A stretch of DNA of 5,004 bases from Actinomycetota bacterium (GTDB lineage: Bacteria > Actinomycetota > Thermoleophilia > Solirubrobacterales > Solirubrobacteraceae): positions 1-5,004 of the forward strand of contig SYBY01000410.1 of the NCBI GenBank assembly GCA_005788585.1, read 5' to 3'. Shown here piece by piece: positions 1 through 4,788 of the stretch (position 1 is the stretch's first letter; every line of letters starts with the position of its first letter). The translations under genes and the position numbers were made by a program. Below the pieces are notes generated by a model that saw nothing but the letters and a program-made list of their open reading frames with translations, did not search any database and had not been told where the DNA came from.

Positions 1-2
1 CC

Positions 3-500
3 GCTCGTGACTGGCTGAAGCAGGACGGGCGATGGGCGCTCTGGCTCCCGTTGCCCGTCCTGTTCTGCCATCAGACCGAGGAGTGGGTCGTGCCCGGCGG
101 GTTCCTGCCGTGGTTCAACCGCGAGGTCACCCACAGCGGGCATGATGAGTTCCCGATCACCCGCGACCTCGGCCTGGTCATCAACGTCGGCCTGGGCTGG
201 GTCCTGTGTGCCGCCGCGGGCGCTTCAGGGCGCCGCCGGCCCTTCCTCCCGGCGATGAGTCTCGCGCTGTTCATTGGCAATGCCGGCCTGCACGGCGGGC
301 AGCTCGTGAAGGCGCGCCGCTACAACCCGGGCTCCGGGACCGGCGTGCTCGTGATGCTCCCCGTCGGCGTGCTCGGGCTGGTGCGGCTGCTGCGCGACCC
401 CGAGGTCGACAACCGCCGCGTCCTCACCGGCGTGGTCGCCGGGATCGCGGCCTCGGCCGCGCTCCTCGTCGCGATGCGGGTCCGCTTCAGCCGCGGGTGA
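3..500 (+). CDS. HXXEE-family integral membrane protein, 5' end outside the window
   Basis: The reading frame is open from the first bases and stops at TGA 498-500; 165 residues are visible. The only in-frame start is a TTG at 51, which would cut into the conserved first segment, so the true start probably lies just left of the window. The family-defining motif is seen as H-Q-T-E-E (visible residues 23-27). A second conserved-looking block, with H97 and then RRYNPG (105-110) ahead of a hydrophobic helix, also fits the HXXEE family. Hydrophobic segments lie near residues 11-22, 55-73, 81-100, 113-130 and 140-158, so it is a multi-pass membrane protein. The biochemical function of the family is not known to me; the conserved His and Glu residues suggest a metal or acid-base site, which is inference. 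It converges on the gene to its right, the two 3' ends overlapping by 14 bp with no hairpin between them. Confidence 0.85.
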   Translation, partial: ARDWLKQDGRWALWLPLPVLFCHQTEEWVVPGGFLPWFNREVTHSGHDEFPITRDLGLVINVGLGWVLCAAAGASGRRRPFLPAMSLALFIGNAGLHGGQLVKARRYNPGSGTGVLVMLPVGVLGLVRLLRDPEVDNRRVLTGVVAGIAASAALLVAMRVRFSRG

Positions 501-1161
501 GCCGGCCGTCGCCCGTGATCGGGATCCGCGGGCCGAGGAACTGCGGGTCGCGGCCGACGACGACCTCCTGCACGGCCTTGGGACGCGCCAGCCACTCGCG
601 CACGCGCGAGCGCGCGTTGTGCCGACCGTAGGCGCGCAGGTCCGCCGACACGCCGTGGACGTCCAGCCCGGCGCGCTGGGCGAGCCAGACCGCGCGGGGG
701 AGATGGAAGCCCTGGGTGACGACGAGTGCGGACTCCACGCCGAAGACCTTCTGGGCTCGAACCATGCTGCTCCAGGTGTCGAAGCCGGCGTGGTCGGTGA
801 AGATGTCGCGGTCCGGAACGCCCGCCGCGAGGAGCCCGCGGCGCATCGCGTTGACCTCGTCGTAGCCGCGCGTGCCGTGGTCGCCGGAGGCGATGACTCG
901 GTCGACCTTGCCCTCGCGGTAGAGCCGGGCGCCGGTGCTCACGCGGTCGGCGAGCATCGCGGTCATCGTCCCGTCAGGCAGGACGCGCGCGCCGAGGACG
1001 ATCGCCGCCTGCGCCCGCGGCGCCTGGGCGGGGCGGTCGGTCATGTCCCCGCGGGACCCGAGCAGGACGATCGCGTTCGCGACCAGGACGACCAGGACCC
1101 CGACGGCGATCATGCCGCCGGCGAGACCCATGACCAGCTTCCAGCGTGGACGTCGGCGCAC
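487..1161 (-). CDS. SanA/ElyC/YdcF-like (DUF218) membrane-anchored protein
   Basis: A 224-aa protein with a positively charged N-terminus (MRRRPRWK), one membrane helix at about residues 9-34, and a DUF218 domain from about 50 to 200. Domain landmarks are AAIVLGARVLPDG (52-64), the VIASGDHG loop (89-96) followed by Y100-D-E, a TDHAGFDTWSS segment (122-132) and the VVTQGFHLPRA block (147-157). These match the SanA group, whose E. coli member contributes to envelope barrier function; the actual reaction is not established. The start is GTG at 1161-1159, preceded by AGGGGG (1175-1170) with 8 nt spacing. Another GTG three codons upstream (1170-1168) has poorer spacing. Reading further upstream would run into the tRNA-Cys gene, so longer versions are excluded. 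It lies 30 nt downstream of tRNA-Cys on the same strand, with no terminator between, so shared transcription is possible. The domain would face the outside of the membrane by the positive-inside rule. Confidence 0.9.
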   Translation of the reverse strand: MRRRPRWKLVMGLAGGMIAVGVLVVLVANAIVLLGSRGDMTDRPAQAPRAQAAIVLGARVLPDGTMTAMLADRVSTGARLYREGKVDRVIASGDHGTRGYDEVNAMRRGLLAAGVPDRDIFTDHAGFDTWSSMVRAQKVFGVESALVVTQGFHLPRAVWLAQRAGLDVHGVSADLRAYGRHNARSRVREWLARPKAVQEVVVGRDPQFLGPRIPITGDGRLTRG

Positions 1162-1169
1162 GGTGCGCA

Positions 1170-1175
1170 CCCCCT
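1170..1175 (-). promoter_or_regulatory. Ribosome binding site of the SanA-like gene
   Basis: On the minus strand AGGGGG lies 8 nt before GTG 1161-1159 and abuts the other in-frame GTG (1170-1168). The spacing favours the inner GTG. It is the clearest Shine-Dalgarno-like sequence I found at any start in this window. Confidence 0.5.
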
Positions 1176-1191
1176 GAGTCGCCTCGAGCAG

Positions 1192-1262
1192 AGGCGCCGA
1201 CCGGACTCGAACCGGTGTACACGGCTTTGCAGGCCGCTGCGTAGCCACTCCGCCACGGCGCC
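1192..1262 (-). tRNA. tRNA-Cys (anticodon GCA)
   Basis: Read on the minus strand, the gene folds as a full cloverleaf of 71 nt. The acceptor stem is GGCGCCG (1262-1256) with CGGCGCC (1199-1193), and the discriminator base is T at 1192. The D stem is GCG/CGC. The anticodon stem is GCGGC/GCCGT around the loop CTGCAAA, with anticodon GCA at 1230-1228. The T arm is ACCGG-TTCGAGT-CCGGT. The usual T33 is present. No CCA is encoded: the next bases are CTG. A TACCAT box lies 11 nt upstream. The SanA-like gene starts 30 nt downstream on the same strand. Confidence 0.96.
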
Positions 1263-1273
1263 GGGGACAGGCA

Positions 1274-1279
1274 ATGGTA
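1274..1279 (-). promoter_or_regulatory. Putative -10 box of the tRNA-Cys transcript
   Basis: On the minus strand TACCAT (TAnnnT type) is followed by 11 nt and then the first base of tRNA-Cys, a normal distance for a tRNA transcription start. I see no good -35 hexamer. The same bases contain an in-frame ATG (1274-1276, +) for the divergent MBL-fold gene. That overlap is one argument against using that ATG as its start. Confidence 0.4.
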
Positions 1280-1321
1280 GTGGCAGGGCGGACCGCTTCG
1301 CTCGGCGGGTCCAGCCGCGCG

Positions 1322-1327
1322 TATCCT
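1322..1327 (+). promoter_or_regulatory. Putative -10 box of the MBL-fold gene (leaderless type)
   Basis: TATCCT is followed by exactly 7 nt and then ATG 1335, so transcription should begin at or next to that ATG. The same 7-nt spacing recurs before the genes at 2154 and 4789. A -35 element is not recognisable. The ATG opens only an 8-codon frame; see the entry at 1335-1361. Confidence 0.5.
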
Positions 1328-1334
1328 GCGGCGG

Positions 1335-1361
1335 ATGCCCGACCTGACCGATGGCTCGTGA
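1335..1361 (+). other. Possible leaderless 8-codon upstream ORF coupled to the MBL-fold gene
   Basis: ATG 1335 opens the frame MPDLTDGS and stops at TGA 1359-1361. That stop overlaps the GTG start (1358-1360) of the next gene as GTGA, the classic arrangement for termination-reinitiation. The ATG is the expected 5' end of a transcript from the TATCCT box. This would explain why the GTG has no Shine-Dalgarno sequence. The alternative is a one-base loss near 1350: one added base would join MPDLT to the downstream frame, giving a single leaderless gene. The sequence alone cannot decide between real upstream ORF, mutation and base-call error. Confidence 0.4.
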
Positions 1362-1975
1362 CCGCTGCGTCCGTCGAATTCTGTGACGAGTTCCCCGGTG
1401 TCGTCGGGTGGATCCACCCGGAGCCGGCGTGGATGCTGCGCGCAAGCCACGCCGTGCTCAGCGGGGGGCGGGTGTGGGTGATCGACCCCACCGCAGGCGA
1501 CGGCGTCCTGGAGCGGATCGTCGGGCTCGGCGTACCGGGCGGCGTCGTTCAGCTGCTGGACCGCCACAACCGTGACTGCGCGGACCTCGCGCACCGCCTC
1601 GGGGTGCCGCACTACAAGCTGCCGTTCAACGGGGTGGCCGATGCGCCGTTCGAGGTCCTGCCGGTGCGGCGGATCCCGGGCTGGCACGAGGTAGCGCTGT
1701 GGTTCCCGGAGGAGCGGACGCTCGTGTGCGCGGACGTGTTCGCGGCGGCGCCCGGGTACACGGCGCGGCGCGAGCGCGTGGGTGTCCATCCGATGATGCG
1801 GGCGCTGCCGCCGAGGAAGTTCGCGGAGCTCGATGTGCAGCGGCTGCTCATGGGCCATGGGCACGGCATCGACGGCCCGGGGGCGTCGGTCGCGATCGCC
1901 GACGCGCTCCGTACGGCGCGGCGGAACCTGCCGTTTCTGCTGGTCGACGGCATCAAGCATGCGGTCGGGCGCTGA
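1358..1975 (+). CDS. Degenerate metallo-beta-lactamase-fold protein
   Basis: A 205-aa protein with the sequence order of an MBL-fold hydrolase but a broken first metal motif. Landmarks from GTG 1358 are a strand and turn VWVIDPTAGDG (39-49), then LLDRHNRDCADLAHRLG (66-82), which sits where HxHxDH belongs. Next come GWHEVALWFPEER (108-120), ADVF (125-128) and LLMGHGHG (163-170). Of the usual ligands, D73, H110, D126 and H167 (or H169) remain. The two early histidines are R69 and N71, and the last is C74. It may therefore bind one metal, a different metal, or none. There is no signal peptide or membrane helix, so it is cytoplasmic; the substrate is unknown. The start is chosen at GTG 1358 because its GTGA overlaps the stop of a leaderless 8-codon ORF. 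The frame stays open upstream to ATG 1274, but that ATG lies inside the likely tRNA-Cys promoter and the added residues look non-conserved. Confidence 0.8.
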   Translation: MTAASVEFCDEFPGVVGWIHPEPAWMLRASHAVLSGGRVWVIDPTAGDGVLERIVGLGVPGGVVQLLDRHNRDCADLAHRLGVPHYKLPFNGVADAPFEVLPVRRIPGWHEVALWFPEERTLVCADVFAAAPGYTARRERVGVHPMMRALPPRKFAELDVQRLLMGHGHGIDGPGASVAIADALRTARRNLPFLLVDGIKHAVGR

Positions 1976-1989
1976 CCCCGCGCGACGCT

Positions 1990-1998
1990 TGCTACTCT
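1990..1998 (+). promoter_or_regulatory. Putative extended -10 box of tRNA-Val
   Basis: TGCTACTCT combines a TGn extension with TACTCT (1993-1998) and ends 13 nt before the tRNA. A weak -35 candidate (GCTGAC, 1971-1976, 16-nt spacer) overlaps the stop codon of the MBL-fold gene. Inferred by eye. Confidence 0.45.
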
Positions 1999-2011
1999 GC
2001 TTGATCTCCCA

Positions 2012-2084
2012 GGGCGATTAGCTCAGCTGGGAGAGCGCCTGCTCGACAAGCAGGAGGTCACTGGTTCGAGCCCAGTATCGCCCA
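2012..2084 (+). tRNA. tRNA-Val (anticodon GAC) with C at position 33
   Basis: A 73-nt cloverleaf. The acceptor stem is GGGCGAT (2012-2018) with ATCGCCC (2077-2083), and the discriminator is A2084. The D arm is GCTC-AGCTGGGA-GAGC. The anticodon stem is CCTGC/GCAGG (2038-2042, 2050-2054) around the loop TCGACAA, with anticodon GAC at 2045-2047. The variable loop is AGGTC and the T arm is ACTGG-TTCGAGC-CCAGT. CCA is not encoded; CCT follows the discriminator. All stems are perfect, so the reading of the loop is firm, yet position 33 (2044) is C instead of the nearly universal T. Shifting the stem to restore T33 would destroy the anticodon pairing. A terminator follows 6 nt downstream. Confidence 0.95.
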
Positions 2085-2089
2085 CCTTG

Positions 2090-2123
2090 CGAAGGCCCCG
2101 GAACTCCGGGGCCTTCGGCGTTT
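2090..2123 (+). terminator. Intrinsic terminator after tRNA-Val
   Basis: GAAGGCCCCGG (2091-2101) pairs perfectly with CCGGGGCCTTC (2106-2116) around the 4-nt loop AACT. C2090-G2117 extends the stem to 12 bp. A short T run (2121-2123) follows after GCG. The hairpin is very stable although the T run is brief, as is common in GC-rich genomes. It separates the tRNA transcript from the promoter of the secreted-protein gene. Confidence 0.8.
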
Positions 2124-2140
2124 CCGGGGACAGATCGGCG

Positions 2141-2146
2141 TACAGT
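2141..2146 (+). promoter_or_regulatory. Putative -10 box of the secreted-protein gene (leaderless type)
   Basis: TACAGT fits TAnnnT and lies 7 nt before ATG 2154, which predicts a transcript beginning at the start codon. No Shine-Dalgarno sequence precedes the ATG, which agrees. The -35 position falls next to the tRNA-Val terminator and shows no clear consensus. Confidence 0.5.
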
Positions 2147-2153
2147 TCGCAGC

Positions 2154-2900
2154 ATGCTCCTTCGCGCCTGCCTCGCTGTGATCGCGCTGCTCGTCAGCGC
2201 CGCATTCCCCGCCTTCGCGAGCGCCGCGACGAAACTCCAGGGCACCGTCACGTGGACCACCACGATGACCCAGAGCACCAGCTCCGAGTCGGAGTCCCTG
2301 GAGTCCAAGGAGACCCGCACGGTCACGATGAAGGTGCGGATGACCAAGCGCGCGGGCGCGTTCGGGTGGCAGCCCGAGGACAACGGCAGCTCGTACACCG
2401 GCAAGTACACGCTGAACTCCACGCGCATCGAGCGCGACAGCAGCGGCGCCCCGTCGTGCACGACGACACAGACGGCCACCGGCGGTGCCAGCGGGAAGCT
2501 GCCGAAGAAGCCGCGCAGCACCACGCCGCCGGCGCTGTTCGCGACGGTCCTGCCGAGCACGGCGTCGCTCGGGTCCCAGACGAAGGCGATCGCGCTGCGG
2601 CCGATCCTCCGGCACAAGGGTGAGGCGACGGTGATCACGACCGGCTCGGGGCTCAGCCCGTGCCAGAGCGGTCAGGACGTCGACCCGATCGACGGCAGCC
2701 TCGCGCCGACCAATGACGCCCGGCAGATCTGTTACCCGGCCGGGACGAGCAAGCGGACGACGACGCCGCAGGCCGGCACGGTCATGGGGGCGTGGAAGAA
2801 GGGTTCCCGGGCGTTCTCGTTCAGCTGCAGCAAGACCTTCAGCGAACCGGAGGGCCGGAAGGTCGCCGTGAAGGTCACGGGTTCGCTGAAGGCCCGGTAG
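2154..2900 (+). CDS. Secreted protein of unknown function, four cysteines in the mature part
   Basis: I do not recognise a family. The 248-aa product begins with a typical Sec signal peptide: MLLR, a hydrophobic core to about residue 18, then AFASA before A25, with ASA as the likely signal peptidase I site. C6 is not in a lipobox, so a free secreted protein is expected, not a lipoprotein. The mature chain is rich in Thr and Ser (for example TWTTTMTQSTSSESES at 33-48) and in charged residues. It alternates short polar strands, suggesting a beta-rich extracellular fold. Cysteines at 102, 170, 193 and 225 could make two disulfides. No catalytic motif is visible. The ATG is chosen because the signal peptide follows directly and TACAGT sits 7 nt upstream. 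Two small membrane-protein genes follow closely on the same strand and may be cotranscribed with it. Confidence 0.85.
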   Translation: MLLRACLAVIALLVSAAFPAFASAATKLQGTVTWTTTMTQSTSSESESLESKETRTVTMKVRMTKRAGAFGWQPEDNGSSYTGKYTLNSTRIERDSSGAPSCTTTQTATGGASGKLPKKPRSTTPPALFATVLPSTASLGSQTKAIALRPILRHKGEATVITTGSGLSPCQSGQDVDPIDGSLAPTNDARQICYPAGTSKRTTTPQAGTVMGAWKKGSRAFSFSCSKTFSEPEGRKVAVKVTGSLKAR

Positions 2901-2920
2901 GCGATGGCGCAGTCGTCGGC

Positions 2921-3121
2921 GTGACCGCCGTCTTCATGGTCATCCGGTTCGCGGCGTTCGTCCTGTTCTTCCCGATCGCGGCGGCGGCCGGCGCCGCCTT
3001 GGTCGGCGGCCGCGTCGGCATCGGCCTTGGACTGGGCGCACTGGCCGCCGTGGTCCTGACCGTCGAGTACTGGGCGGCACGCCTGACCGACGTCTTCGCC
3101 GAGCGTGACCGGCGCGGTTGA
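2921..3121 (+). CDS. Small two-helix membrane protein, unknown function
   Basis: About 66 aa from GTG 2921, or 61 aa from ATG 2936; neither start has a Shine-Dalgarno sequence, so the start is uncertain. The protein has two hydrophobic helices, FMVIRFAAFVLFFPIAAAAG (5-24) and a Gly/Ala/Val-rich one at about 32-48. A short amphipathic charged tail (EYWAARLTDVFAERDRRG) follows. No family was recognised. The hydrophobic stretch and GC-rich third positions support real coding. It begins 20 nt after the secreted-protein stop, and its TGA overlaps a TTG in the frame of the next gene (TTGA at 3118-3121). An operon with translational coupling is therefore likely. Confidence 0.6.
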   Translation: MTAVFMVIRFAAFVLFFPIAAAAGAALVGGRVGIGLGLGALAAVVLTVEYWAARLTDVFAERDRRG

Positions 3122-3126
3122 TCGGC

Positions 3127-3366
3127 ATGATGACGGGCATGGCGACCACATCGTCCAAGCGTCGCTGGAGCGATCTCACGACGCCACAACGGGCAGCCAT
3201 CCTGACTGCCGGCTTCATCCAGTTCACCCTCCAGGCGATCGCGCTGCGCGACCTTCGGCGCCGACCCGCCAAGCGCGTTCGCGGCCCCAAGCGTGCCTGG
3301 GCCGCGGCGTCGTTCGTGAACTTCGTGGGCCCGATCGCCTACCTGGCCTGGGGGCGGCGCCGCTAG
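3127..3366 (+). CDS. PLDc_N-like small membrane protein
   Basis: A 79-aa protein with two membrane helices (about 22-41 and 56-75) separated by a basic loop. The pattern ALRDLRRRP, then VRGPKRAWA (51-59) and a second helix ending GPIAYLAWGRRR, matches the stand-alone phospholipase D nuclease N-terminal type domain (PLDc_N). That domain is a membrane module of unknown role and carries no catalytic HKD motif. Both the N-terminus and the C-terminus are probably cytoplasmic or near the inner face, given the basic ends. Start choice is open: ATG 3127, 3130 or 3139, or TTG 3118, whose TTGA overlaps the previous stop. I prefer ATG 3127. It is the last gene of the probable three-gene unit that starts at 2154. 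Confidence 0.7.
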   Translation: MMTGMATTSSKRRWSDLTTPQRAAILTAGFIQFTLQAIALRDLRRRPAKRVRGPKRAWAAASFVNFVGPIAYLAWGRRR

Positions 3367-3413
3367 ATCGCTACGCGCAGAAGCGCTCAGCGGCTCCGCG
3401 TGGACGGTGCGAG

Positions 3414-3457
3414 GCGCGGGTCCGTAGTACCCGCGCAAAGGCTGCGGAACGCTCCGC
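3414..3457. repeat. Two hairpin-forming inverted repeats in the 3367-3496 gap
   Basis: GCGCGGGT (3414-3421) and ACCCGCGC (3429-3436) form a perfect 8-bp dyad with a 7-nt loop. GCGGA/TCCGC (3444-3448, 3453-3457) forms a second, 5-bp one. No T run follows, so this is not a classical terminator. It could still end the upstream operon, or lie in a structured leader of the hydrolase gene. The rest of the 130-base gap shows no gene and no clear promoter. Confidence 0.45.
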
Positions 3458-3496
3458 TTGTCACCGCGCGGACCCCGGAGCAGGCTCGGTAGCACC

Positions 3497-4750
3497 ATGG
3501 CTCCACCCGGCCGCACCGAGCAGCGCATCTTCGCCGCGTCCGCGGGGCTGATCGCGCTCTACGTGCTCGACGACGGCATCGTCCACCGCGAGCCCGGAAC
3601 CAGCATCGCGGACCACGCCGTCAGCATGCTGGTGACGCTGGTCCTGCTCGGTGCGAGCGTGCTGATCCACCGCCGCGTCCGGCCCGGCGCCGGCGCCGCC
3701 CTGGCGCTGACGTGGGGCGTCCTCGCGCTCGTCGCCGGGATCAGCGACGGCGTGCGGCACATCGCCGTCGGCGGGCTGGCGGGCGACGACGTCATCGCGG
3801 TGCTGGCCGCGGCAGCCGGGGCGGTACTGGTCGGCCTCGGCGTCGTGACACTCATCCGCAGTCGCAAGCGAGAGGGGCCGCTTGCGCGGCGCGTGCTGCG
3901 CCGGACGTTCCTTGCGCTCGGCGCAATGTTCGTCGCCTTTTTCGTCGTCATGCCGATCGCCTTCGCCATCGTCGGGACCCACAAGGCGCGCGAGCCGCTC
4001 GCCGCCGACCTCGACCTCGGCCGTCCCCACCAGGACGTCACGCTGACCACCAGCGACGGCCTGCGCCTCGCCGGCTCCTACGTCCCATCGCGCAACGGCG
4101 CGGCCGTGCTCGTCTTCCCGGGCCGCACCGGACCGGTCGACCACGCCCGGCTGCTAGTGCGCCACGGCTACGGCGTCCTCGTGATCGACCGCCGCGGCGA
4201 GGGGGAGAGCGACGGCGATTACAGCGCACGCGGGTGGGGTGGCGTTCCCGACGTCGCAGCCGCGCTCGCCTACCTGCGTGCCCGCCCGGACGTCGACCCG
4301 AACCGCATCGGCGGGCTCGGGCTGTCGGTCGGCGGCGAGCTCCTGCTCGAGACCGCCGCGCGCGACCGGACCCTGCGCGCTGTGGTCTCCGAGGGCGCCG
4401 GCCAGCGCTCGCTGCGCGAGCAGCTGCACGCGCCCGACGCGCCCAGCGGCCTGCGGTGGCTCTCGCCGACCACGATGGAGACGGTCGCCAACGTCGTGCT
4501 GCACGGACAGGCGCCGCCCGACGATCTCGCCAGCATCGTCGGCGACATCTCGCCGCGCGCCGTCCTGCTCATTCGCGCCGAGGACGGGAACGCCGACGAG
4601 GAGCTCAACACCGTCTACGTCAAGAGGGCAGGGGAGCCCAAGGCGCTCTGGACCCTCGAGCGCGGTGGTCACACCGGGGCGCTGGACGCTGATCCCGAGG
4701 CCTACGAACGCCGGGTGCTCGGCTTCCTCGACCAACAGCTCCAGGCGTGA
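3497..4750 (+). CDS. Membrane-anchored alpha/beta hydrolase (about five TM helices plus hydrolase domain)
   Basis: The 417-aa product has two parts. The N-terminal half holds hydrophobic segments near 11-28, 38-57, 66-83, 97-121 and 137-160. Basic loops HRRVRPG (58-64) and RSRKREGPLARRVLRR (121-136) set the topology, and by the positive-inside rule the C-terminus ends up outside. From about 178 to 415 it is an alpha/beta hydrolase. It shows VTLTTSDGLRLAGSYV (181-196), the oxyanion-type loop FPGRTG (207-212) and VLVIDRRGEGES (227-238). The nucleophile elbow is GLSVG with S277. RAEDGNAD (360-367) is a candidate acid region (D363 or D367), and H392 in GGHTGAL completes the triad. Overall it resembles the broad peptidase- or esterase-like 'X-Pro/BAAT/FrsA' type of hydrolase; the substrate is unknown. 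ATG 3497 is preferred over TTG 3458, which adds 13 non-hydrophobic residues. No good Shine-Dalgarno sequence is visible. Confidence 0.87.
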   Translation: MAPPGRTEQRIFAASAGLIALYVLDDGIVHREPGTSIADHAVSMLVTLVLLGASVLIHRRVRPGAGAALALTWGVLALVAGISDGVRHIAVGGLAGDDVIAVLAAAAGAVLVGLGVVTLIRSRKREGPLARRVLRRTFLALGAMFVAFFVVMPIAFAIVGTHKAREPLAADLDLGRPHQDVTLTTSDGLRLAGSYVPSRNGAAVLVFPGRTGPVDHARLLVRHGYGVLVIDRRGEGESDGDYSARGWGGVPDVAAALAYLRARPDVDPNRIGGLGLSVGGELLLETAARDRTLRAVVSEGAGQRSLREQLHAPDAPSGLRWLSPTTMETVANVVLHGQAPPDDLASIVGDISPRAVLLIRAEDGNADEELNTVYVKRAGEPKALWTLERGGHTGALDADPEAYERRVLGFLDQQLQA

Positions 4751-4778
4751 CTACCACTTCACAACCAAACAGTGGTAG
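4751..4778. promoter_or_regulatory. Candidate operator: 8-12-8 inverted repeat over the DUF2892 promoter
   Basis: CTACCACT (4751-4758) and AGTGGTAG (4771-4778) are perfect reverse complements separated by 12 nt, with half-site centres 20 bp apart, about two helical turns. The right arm covers the first three bases of the TAGAGT -10 box, and the left arm starts directly after the hydrolase stop. A dimeric repressor bound here would block RNA polymerase. As RNA it could also form a hairpin, but no T run follows, so a terminator is less likely. The cognate regulator is not in the window. Confidence 0.6.
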
Positions 4779-4781
4779 AGT
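4774..4781 (+). promoter_or_regulatory. Putative -10 box of the DUF2892 gene (leaderless type)
   Basis: TAGAGT (4776-4781) lies 7 nt before ATG 4789, as at the genes starting at 1335 and 2154. The GTGGGGC between them contains GGGG, but too close to the ATG to act as a Shine-Dalgarno sequence. No -35 hexamer of good quality is seen, which suits a regulated promoter. Confidence 0.5.
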
Positions 4782-4788
4782 GTGGGGC

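Noticed and set aside
1271..1287. ACTACCA word shared between the tRNA-Cys promoter (minus strand) and the dyad at 4751
   Set aside because: Only a 7-base match without the second half-site at the first location; expected by chance.
619..1347. Long plus-strand frame (242 aa) opposite the SanA-like gene
   Set aside because: It runs across the tRNA-Cys gene, is low in hydrophobic pattern, and mirrors a strand with clear DUF218 motifs; a shadow of GC-rich coding.
1274..1357. ATG 1274 as the start of the MBL-fold gene
   Set aside because: The ATG lies within the likely tRNA-Cys -10 box and upstream of the gene's own TATCCT box, and the 28 added residues look like translated promoter DNA.
2018..2638. 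Long minus-strand frame (206 aa) ending opposite tRNA-Val
   Set aside because: Its C-terminus is simply the antisense of tRNA-Val and the rest is antisense to the secreted-protein gene, whose signal peptide and promoter support the plus strand.
2904..2924. ATG 2904 opening a 6-codon frame that ends near GTG 2921
   Set aside because: No -10 box or Shine-Dalgarno sequence precedes it, and its TGA (2922-2924) overlapping GTG 2921 as GTGA is the only hint of coupling; too little to call.
3712..4692. Arg-rich 326-aa plus-strand frame inside the hydrolase gene
   Set aside because: Composition is extreme (Arg, Ala, Pro), with no motifs; it is the out-of-frame shadow of the alpha/beta hydrolase.
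4751..4781. The 4751-4778 dyad as a terminator for the hydrolase gene
   Set aside because: The 12-nt loop and the lack of any T run make an intrinsic terminator unlikely; overlap with a -10 box fits an operator better.
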